Below are positions 58,028-64,000 of a stretch of DNA of 64,000 nt, piece by piece. The notes beneath the pieces were generated by a model. That model did not search any database and was not told the DNA's origin. It saw only the letters and a list, made by a program, of their open reading frames with translations. The position numbers and the translations under genes were made by a program. Source of the DNA: Nitratireductor indicus C115. Its GTDB lineage: Bacteria; Pseudomonadota; Alphaproteobacteria; Rhizobiales; Rhizobiaceae. The stretch's first letter is position 1; the number at the start of each line of letters is the position of its first letter. The stretch covers positions 1 to 64,000 of the forward strand of contig NZ_AMSI01000006.1 in NCBI RefSeq assembly GCF_000300515.1, in the 5' to 3' direction.

Positions 58028-61000
58028 TCAGCGCGAGTCCGATTGGATGGAGATCACGTTCATTGCCATCGGCCCGCGGAATGTGAAGGCGATGTTGAAA
58101 TTGACTTCATCATAGAGCTGTATCGCCTCCCAATGGTCACGGGAGCTGTTGTACTCATGCGCGAAAATATCTCGTCCGTGCTGGTGGCTTGCTATGAACA
58201 CGTACCCAACTTCCTGCTTGACGACTTGGCCCTTGAAGACCGTTGGAGCCCCACCCGGATCGGTCAAGCAGGCATTCGGCGTCCTTTTTGCCGAAGGGGA
58301 AATCGGAGCGTCCTGCAAGCTGTCAAATATGCTGTCGCTGCCAGCATAGTCGCCTGCAAGGAACAATTCTCGGCCATACCAAAGCTGAGCGTCATAGTTG
58401 TTATCCCCGTTCGAGAAGCCCGAACGGAAGTGCTGTATTGCGGAACGGCGCTCGGCAACATCGGACGATCGCGCCTGCAGCACGCCTAACTGAAAATGCG
58501 CCGTTTTCGCCGTTGGGTGCTCAGTGATGACCTTCTGCAGAATGGTCTTCGCGGAGGCAACATCGTCTCCTTCGAGATAGAGGTTTGCCAACCTGACAGC
58601 GATCCACTCTTGCCGCGGATTCGCCCTAAAGGCTTTTTCCAAGGCGATCTTTGCGTTAGGGTTGTCGCTTATGGCAGTCCGGTAGTTCGCCTCGGTGGTC
58701 AAGATGTACTCATCGTTCGGGAAGAGCCGCTGGCCAGTCGACAGTTCACTTTCAACTTCCTTCATGCGCTCCAGAAGGACGCGGTCCCGCCCGCTTGCTC
58801 CCTGCTCTTCCCGCAGCATGTCCTTCAGTTCGTCTATCAGAACGAGCAGCCTAGTGTTTACCTCGTAGGCATGTCGGCGGGAACCGGACCTAAGTCGGCT
58901 GAGTGAACGGCGGCGATACTCAGCCCGGAGAAGCGGGTTGGATTCATCCAGGGCCTTCTTCCGATAGAGAACCGCTATCGAGTGCTGAATGCTTGCATCG
59001 TGCCCTGCGATCTCCTCGGCCTTCCCTAGCAATTTCTCGGCGCGCGGCAGGTTGCCTCCGCCGTGGTTGATCTCGAAGATCGCTTCCTGCTGAAGTATAT
59101 AGGGATCGTCCTGTCCCACCGCTTGCTGAGCGACTCTGTAGAGTGATCGGCCCATTTCCACTGACGGGAACGTGTCCGCCACGACGCGTCCGCGCGTCAT
59201 TTGGTCAAACGCCTCTTTGTCCACGGAGAAGCTAATGTTCAGACCGCCTAGAATGCGCAGGATCTGGTTCAGCTTGTCTTCGTGGTTTGACAGCGTCTCC
59301 GAAAATACAATCTCTGCGACATGCGGGTGCCTAGCGCGGTACACGCGATCGCCGATGTATCGGTCATATTCACTGTAGACGATCTTTTCCAGCGGCTGGA
59401 ATAGCTCTTTCTCAAACTCCTCAAAGTGGATGCCGGACACCCGGGCGATTAAGCCGGCACGTACCGGAACACCAAACCGGTTGAGGGTGCAAATGTCGAG
59501 ATAGAGAAGTTTCGCCGCTTCGGGCGTTATGCGAGCATATTCGTCGACCACGATCTCTTCGAACGGTCGGCCGAGGGTGGCTTCGTGAAGTGCTACAAGA
59601 ATCTGTCGTTGGGCCCGGTCCTTGAAGGCCCTCACCCGATCATCGGGCTTCATCTCCGCGAGCAGGCCGAGAGCTCGGTGCGTCCCCAGCTTCTCGAGGA
59701 GCTCGCCAATTTCAAGATCGGTGAGGTAGCGGACGGGGTAGGAATTCACAACGAACTCTTCAAGAGCCTCGCAACGCGTGTTCCATTCGTTATCGCGCTC
59801 CGCAGTTATGACGCTCAGCTGCACCTTCCTTGTCTGCATCTGCCTAAGGAAAAGTGATAGTTCCGAGGCACGAAGCGATGGACGATCGACAATCAGGAAG
59901 ATGCGGCGATTCGTCAGTTCATGGATTTCCTGAAATCGGTCGGCACGGAGGGCACCCATGTCGGAAAGATAGAAGACCAATGCGTCATAGTCGGTCGCTG
60001 CGTCCCACGCCGTTCGCTTGAGAGCCGTGGTCTTGCCGTTGCCGGCCGCACCCTTAAGCACGAAGAGCTCGACGGGTTTTCTACTGGCCGTCTCTTCCTC
60101 CAGAACGGCGTCTACGAGAACAGTGTCCGAGACCTTGCGGCGGACGTCCAGCTTTGCCAAAACGCCTGCAAATCCACGGTCATAGCCCTTGTAGTAGTCG
60201 ACCGGTTCAACCTGCTCAATAGGCATACCGGCCCTAACGTGCAGGATGTCAGTAGCAAGATACTGGACTGTCGCCTCACCGTAGGTGCGATCGGCTAGCA
60301 CACGGAAACGATCGATCGATGGTGCGCCGGATTGTCTGAAGCTGGAAAGTCTGCGGCTGTTGGCGGGAATCTGCCGGTCCAGCTCCCGAAGAAAAGTCTC
60401 GAAGGTCGCCTTGATCGGGGTGATCCGGTTAGATTGCCAAAGACGTGCTTCGATATCTTCGAACTTTGGCGACACCACATAGTATTGCGGTCGCCTTTCG
60501 TTCGCGTTGAACAGGTCGAAGAGCACGGTCCGTATGTTCGGGTCGTCGATGGAGTAGCCGCAGAAGATTAGGGGAAATTCGTGCGCCATGCCCCGAAGCA
60601 TGTCGAACAGGCGAGATCGATGCTGCGCAAAGGTGACGTACTGGTCCGAGGTTATGATTAACGGCGCTTCGGCGTCGTTCGAGTGATTCAAGCAACCGTG
60701 CAGCTTTAGGAACTTCAGCGGATTTTCGACCTTCTTCGCCTCCCGTTCCACAAGCTGGTCGTTCTTGATGAAAGGCACCAGCGTCTGCAGTGGCTTTTCC
60801 GTGGACTGGTATGCTCGGTCAATGATGAGATCGTAGTTGGTGGTCGCGACAGCGTGCCAATGAAACTCCGGAATCAGCAGGTGAAAATCGGCGGGTGAAA
60901 AATCGAGCAGGAGTTCCTTGAGATAGGCCTGCAATTGCAGTAGGCCCGCCTCCGAGACACAGAACTGCGCTACAGCCGCAAGCGACCGATCTTTGAGCCT

Positions 61001-61201
61001 GCCCCCCAGAAATTTGTCTGAAAGTAGGATCTTGAGATCGTCTCCCTTGGGAGCGGATCTTTGCGGATTTGGATGTTTAGCTCCTATGGAGGCGCCTGAC
61101 CCGAGGAAAAGGATGGCATTGCCTTCGCGCACAGCATCTACGAGTGCGGCCGGTAGTTCTAGCGGCGTCTGAACCAAGATCCCCCCTTTGGTCTGCGCCA
61201 T
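58028..61201 (-). CDS. SIR2-STAND-TPR protein with cold-shock-like C-terminus (probable defence)
   Basis: A 1057-residue multidomain protein. SIR2-like NADase domain (about 20-275): LFLGSGAS at 31-38, VATTNYDLII at 118-127, and LKLHG with the catalytic His 168. P-loop ATPase domain (about 375-640): GAAGNGKTT (384-392) and Walker B IFLIVD (434-439). TPR-like helices fill about 690-985. The last 70 residues resemble a cold-shock OB-fold, with VGYVFI and DIFAH at RNP1/RNP2 positions. SIR2-STAND proteins of the Avs5 kind deplete NAD on phage sensing. ATG 61201 is chosen; TTG 61240 is in frame upstream. Confidence 0.85.
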   Translation of the reverse strand: MAQTKGGILVQTPLELPAALVDAVREGNAILFLGSGASIGAKHPNPQRSAPKGDDLKILLSDKFLGGRLKDRSLAAVAQFCVSEAGLLQLQAYLKELLLDFSPADFHLLIPEFHWHAVATTNYDLIIDRAYQSTEKPLQTLVPFIKNDQLVEREAKKVENPLKFLKLHGCLNHSNDAEAPLIITSDQYVTFAQHRSRLFDMLRGMAHEFPLIFCGYSIDDPNIRTVLFDLFNANERRPQYYVVSPKFEDIEARLWQSNRITPIKATFETFLRELDRQIPANSRRLSSFRQSGAPSIDRFRVLADRTYGEATVQYLATDILHVRAGMPIEQVEPVDYYKGYDRGFAGVLAKLDVRRKVSDTVLVDAVLEEETASRKPVELFVLKGAAGNGKTTALKRTAWDAATDYDALVFYLSDMGALRADRFQEIHELTNRRIFLIVDRPSLRASELSLFLRQMQTRKVQLSVITAERDNEWNTRCEALEEFVVNSYPVRYLTDLEIGELLEKLGTHRALGLLAEMKPDDRVRAFKDRAQRQILVALHEATLGRPFEEIVVDEYARITPEAAKLLYLDICTLNRFGVPVRAGLIARVSGIHFEEFEKELFQPLEKIVYSEYDRYIGDRVYRARHPHVAEIVFSETLSNHEDKLNQILRILGGLNISFSVDKEAFDQMTRGRVVADTFPSVEMGRSLYRVAQQAVGQDDPYILQQEAIFEINHGGGNLPRAEKLLGKAEEIAGHDASIQHSIAVLYRKKALDESNPLLRAEYRRRSLSRLRSGSRRHAYEVNTRLLVLIDELKDMLREEQGASGRDRVLLERMKEVESELSTGQRLFPNDEYILTTEANYRTAISDNPNAKIALEKAFRANPRQEWIAVRLANLYLEGDDVASAKTILQKVITEHPTAKTAHFQLGVLQARSSDVAERRSAIQHFRSGFSNGDNNYDAQLWYGRELFLAGDYAGSDSIFDSLQDAPISPSAKRTPNACLTDPGGAPTVFKGQVVKQEVGYVFIASHQHGRDIFAHEYNSSRDHWEAIQLYDEVNFNIAFTFRGPMAMNVISIQSDSR

Positions 61202-61365
61202 CGTAATCGGAACACCTTGTGCGCGACCTGTAGTATCCAACCTGCAGATTATGCCAGCATCGTTGTGCAGCCCTCAAACACACAACCACTTTTTCACAAA
61301 ATTCAACTACCGAATACTCTGCTACGTACAGGCAGGTCACGCTGATTCAGGACATGGCTGTGAAT

Positions 61366-62415
61366 TTATGCCCGGCCAGAATAGTCGCTGAACAAATCCT
61401 GCTGCCCATCATCGGCTGTCGAATAGGCGCCGAGAATCGCATCCAAGGCATTCTTATTAAGCGCTTCGGACAGGATTTCTCCGTTGAATTCGAGCACTCT
61501 GAGCACCCGAATATTCTTTGGAGCGTTTGCCTTCCCTTGGTAGGCCCACTGCACCCTGATCGTATCGATGATATGGATACTCAAACGCTCGGCCTTTACA
61601 AGCTGCCAGAAATGCTCGTCCTCTATCCGGAAGAACCGCTCCCGACCTTTCACATCCTTCCCTTTCCAGAACCGGTGCCGATCCTCCCGATCCCAGTTTG
61701 GCGACGTGACTTTCAGATCGACAATTCCCGTTGTCCACGGTTCATCATCCTCGTCCTCCGCTGGCGGAAGCGCGACCTGGAGGCGGGCAAAATCGGAACG
61801 GTCTATCGGAAAAACCGGCTCGTCCTCGAAACCCACAGCGCGAAGATCGCGGGTGTCTGCGCAAGCCTGATAAAACTCGTTTCGGGCTTCATAGACGTCC
61901 CGGAAGCGGATCGTGGTGATCCCGGCCTGTTCGAGATCAGATGTACCCCGCTGAAGGATTGATTTCGTTGCCTCCACGACAATCCGGGCGCTGGTCTGGC
62001 ACTTGATCTCGTCGCTGGGCTGCTTTTCCGATTCCTCTTTATCATCCGGCGCTGAAAAACCGTCCCGGATCGACGCTCCGATGACTTCCGCCCAATGCGC
62101 AGGTGTCTGCTCCGTCAGACCCTTTATGAAGCCTTGTCCGACATCACTCTCGGTAAACGTCCAGACGGCAAGCCAGCCGCCAAAGATGTAGATGCCGATT
62201 TTGCTCTTGAAGGAACCGGCCTGCGGCGGGAGCACCAGGATTTCATATTTCAGCTTCCCGTCGAATACCTCCCTGTTGAGGGAAGCCACGATCGCAGCTG
62301 TCTGCTGTGCCGTGCGAACAAAGGTTGCCAAGGGTATTTCATGGCCGGGCAGATCAAAGTGGATCGGCAGGACCGCAACCGCGCCACCCGTCTCCTGTTC
62401 CGATCTTTCTGCCAT
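61366..62415 (-). CDS. Unknown protein, third gene of unrecognised operon
   Basis: A 349-residue protein that I do not recognise. The N-terminal part (about 15-125) has an HFDLPGHEIPLATFVRTAQQ start, a strand-rich stretch ending SFKSKIGIYIFGGWLAVW, which could be membrane-associated or a buried hairpin, then an acidic linker (about 120-140). The C-terminal half is charged and aromatic, with ERFFRIEDEHFWQLVKAERL and RVLRVLEFNGEILSEALNK. It ends DLFSDYSGRA. It starts 21 bases after the previous gene. No nuclease or ATPase motif is visible. Confidence 0.72.
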   Translation of the reverse strand: MAERSEQETGGAVAVLPIHFDLPGHEIPLATFVRTAQQTAAIVASLNREVFDGKLKYEILVLPPQAGSFKSKIGIYIFGGWLAVWTFTESDVGQGFIKGLTEQTPAHWAEVIGASIRDGFSAPDDKEESEKQPSDEIKCQTSARIVVEATKSILQRGTSDLEQAGITTIRFRDVYEARNEFYQACADTRDLRAVGFEDEPVFPIDRSDFARLQVALPPAEDEDDEPWTTGIVDLKVTSPNWDREDRHRFWKGKDVKGRERFFRIEDEHFWQLVKAERLSIHIIDTIRVQWAYQGKANAPKNIRVLRVLEFNGEILSEALNKNALDAILGAYSTADDGQQDLFSDYSGRA

Positions 62416-62436
62416 TCTGCCCCCTTACAGCCCCGT

Positions 62437-63186
62437 TCAGGCGGCTTTTACCTGCCCCGCAGTCATGAGTTTCCGCCACTTCTCAAATTCATCGGGCAGA
62501 ATTCCAATGAATGCACTGTCAGCCATGCATTCCGGATCATAGGTCAGGTCCAGCTGGCGGAGGACGAGCCCAAAGCGTCGGGCACTGCCTCGACCGTTGC
62601 CCGCAACGCCGGTGCGCGGGCGCGACTTCCCGTTATCAAAATACAGCTTGTTTGCCGCCTTGATGATGGGCCTGCTCCCAAGGACCTGCTGCCGGCCGCC
62701 AAACTGTTCGAGTATTTCCCCATGCACACTGAGGGGGTGCGCCGACTTACGCGGCGCAATCAGAAGAAAGCGCGACGCTTCACCGTGGTCTTTTACAAGC
62801 TGCCAGGGGGAGCGTACCAGGTGACGGTAATAGTGGCGGTAATCAGAGCTGAGTGCGTACAGATACTCCTGCTTCGGTGACCGGTTTCCACCGGCATCCG
62901 GCGGGCAAAGCCTGTCGAACCAATGCAGGGCGAGAGCACTCCACAGCCCTTTATCGCCGCTGATGGCGGCGGCGTCGAATTGCTTAAGCAGCGTATTCAG
63001 ATAGACGCCGAACATGTACCGGTCATCGAACTGTCCGGTTCCGGGTTCAATATGGAAGTCAAGCGGCGCAGACGTTTCCGGACTCTCAAGAAGGTGATAC
63101 GGTGGCGGTCCTTCTGCCCCGTCTCTGATGTAATCGGTGAACGCAGCGATCCCGGCTTCGTTAAGCTTTCTGAATTTCCCCGCCAT
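62437..63186 (-). CDS. Unknown protein, second gene of unrecognised operon (possibly DUF6339-like)
   Basis: A 249-residue protein. The opening KFRKLNEAGIAAFTDYIRDG recalls the DUF6339 family, a guess that needs a profile search. The middle (about 60-180) has LYALSSDYRHYYRHLVRSPW, rich in Tyr, Arg and His, and the C-terminal part has RRFGLVLRQLDLTYDPECM. No membrane helix or catalytic triad is evident. Its ATG overlaps the previous stop (TAATG), implying coupled translation and probably a fixed complex. Confidence 0.72.
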   Translation of the reverse strand: MAGKFRKLNEAGIAAFTDYIRDGAEGPPPYHLLESPETSAPLDFHIEPGTGQFDDRYMFGVYLNTLLKQFDAAAISGDKGLWSALALHWFDRLCPPDAGGNRSPKQEYLYALSSDYRHYYRHLVRSPWQLVKDHGEASRFLLIAPRKSAHPLSVHGEILEQFGGRQQVLGSRPIIKAANKLYFDNGKSRPRTGVAGNGRGSARRFGLVLRQLDLTYDPECMADSAFIGILPDEFEKWRKLMTAGQVKAA

Positions 63187-63962
63187 TAATGTTCCTCCGC
63201 AGCAGTTCTGATCCTGTCCACCAGTGACAGGTTTTCACAAAACCGCATTGCAACGTCATCAATCCAGTTTTCTTTCGAAATCTCATCGGGAAGTTCGCGC
63301 GGATCGTCTGCCGCTCCGAGTTCGTTCCGGCAGTACTCGAGCCATTCTTCCTTCCATCCAGGTTCGTCGTCCTCCTCACCCGTGTCGGACACTCTGACAA
63401 GGTCCTTGAGGACGAAACGCAAAGCTGCCGGAAGTAAAAGTCCCTGCATCATAGGACTTTCCAAAAGCTTGTGTGAAAACCCCGGAATTCGCTTGTTCAC
63501 AACAAGGACGGGGCGGTCTCCCTGCTCGATCTCAACCTTCCAGACATCGTGGCGAAGATCGCTGTAGAGTATCGGAAAGATACTGCGACGACCGTCGCTG
63601 TCGTCTTCACTTTTGGGTTTCAGACGTTCTGCCGACCCAAGCAGTTTTCCCGGCTCTGCATCATTATCGACCACCTTCAGCCGGAACAGAACGGAACCGC
63701 TCTTGTCCACTTCGCTTAGGACCAGTACATCCGGAACATTCAGCGCGTTTACAGTTCCGCAATCGAACCGCATTCCGGACGAGCGATGATACGCTTCAAC
63801 AGCAACCGTCGCGTCTCCGGGGAAATTCTGATTGTCGAGTTTCAGTGAAACTTTCGCTTTCAACGGCTCGTCGGGTGCAGTTTCAAGCATACTGATCTCG
63901 ATACATTCGCGCCCTATGCGCTTGCGGCCCGTTGAGTTAATGCGTCTCTTCGCCGTGCTCAT
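63186..63962 (-). CDS. Unknown protein, first complete gene of unrecognised operon
   Basis: A 258-residue acidic protein. The first 130 residues look like beta-sandwich strands (VSLKLDNQNFPGDATVAVEAY, by position near 37; SGSVLFRLKVVDNDAE), followed by IFPILYSDLRHDVWKVEIEQ and a mainly helical C-terminal part (LLLPAALRFVLKDLV; EEWLEYCRNELG). I recognise no family. ATG 63962 overlaps the stop of a further gene (TAATG), and its own stop overlaps the next ATG in the same way. Confidence 0.72.
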   Translation of the reverse strand: MSTAKRRINSTGRKRIGRECIEISMLETAPDEPLKAKVSLKLDNQNFPGDATVAVEAYHRSSGMRFDCGTVNALNVPDVLVLSEVDKSGSVLFRLKVVDNDAEPGKLLGSAERLKPKSEDDSDGRRSIFPILYSDLRHDVWKVEIEQGDRPVLVVNKRIPGFSHKLLESPMMQGLLLPAALRFVLKDLVRVSDTGEEDDEPGWKEEWLEYCRNELGAADDPRELPDEISKENWIDDVAMRFCENLSLVDRIRTAAEEH

Positions 63963-64000
63963 TACAAGGCCCTCGCATCCACGATCAGATCACGCACGAC
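63962..64000 (-). CDS. C-terminal end of a further operon gene (partial)
   Basis: The last 12 codons, reading VVRDLIVDARAL, end in TAA that shares its final A with the ATG of the following gene. The rest lies beyond the window. It is likely the larger, possibly catalytic, member of the operon. Confidence 0.65.
   Translation of the reverse strand, partial: VVRDLIVDARAL

Larger units (their letters stand above)
49448..64000. mobile_element. Tn7-like element with probable defence cargo (incomplete at right)
   Basis: A tnsA-tnsB-tnsC-tniQ module at 50676-56260 defines a Tn7-like transposon. The left limit is tentatively set at the TGT and repeats at 49448; an alternative limit lies between 50381 and 50675. 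The right end is not in the window. Composition to the right is less GC-rich than the chromosome to the left. Cargo-like genes run from 57104 to beyond 64000. The boundaries are inference; the transposition genes are clear. Confidence 0.6.

Noticed and set aside
49448-64000. CRISPR-associated transposon
   Set aside because: No cas gene and no repeat-spacer array is present near the tns genes; this is a Tn7-like element without CRISPR parts in the visible portion.

Overview
The window looks like a chromosomal segment from a Rhizobiales alphaproteobacterium, probably Phyllobacteriaceae-like (Nitratireductor, Mesorhizobium or Chelativorans type). This is inferred from high GC coding DNA, a homospermidine synthase paired with a type III ornithine/lysine decarboxylase, a Brucella-type Omp10 lipoprotein, and a gltB-GST-gltD cluster. 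No rRNA, tRNA or CRISPR array was recognised.

Left part (1-31 kb): a MarR regulator and an SCP2-domain protein; a GNAT/decarboxylase pair whose decarboxylase has a leader of about 440 nt behind a good minus-strand promoter; an amidase with a LysR regulator; a nickel/cobalt exporter pair (DUF1007 plus NicO/RcnA with a His-rich loop); a TRAP transporter (dctPQM) downstream of a phenylacetate-CoA-ligase-like enzyme; a YugP-type membrane protease, omp10 and homospermidine synthase; a YciI/pabB pair; oligoendopeptidase F; a sigma-54 response regulator; a DUF882 (MepK-like) cell-wall protein; KDPG aldolase; a muramidase; TrhO; a DUF533 protein; cytochrome b561; and an unusual 5'-nucleotidase with a helical repeat and a LysM tail.

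Middle part (31-49 kb): hemH, a QmcA/NfeD membrane pair, kdsD, an outer-membrane barrel, galU, an MltB-type transglycosylase with a DUF459 protein, the gltB-GST-gltD glutamate synthase cluster, and a threonine aldolase. These are ordinary chromosomal genes with convergent pairs separated by clear hairpin terminators.

Right part (49.1-64 kb) is accessory. A bufferin-like DUF2282 gene stands without its usual bufB/bufC partners. It is followed within 30 bp by transposon-end-like repeats, then by two decayed genes (a VOC fragment and a ydeI-like gene) carrying three single-base deletions. Next comes a four-gene, translationally coupled Tn7-like module on the minus strand (tnsA, tnsB, tnsC, tniQ) with a Ner-like regulator upstream. 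Beyond it lies apparent cargo: a metallophosphoesterase, a large SIR2-STAND-TPR protein with a cold-shock-like C-terminus, and a tightly coupled operon of at least four genes, three of them complete, that I do not recognise. The operon runs off the window. This cargo has the look of an anti-phage island carried by a Tn7-like element and is the best place to search for an undescribed system.
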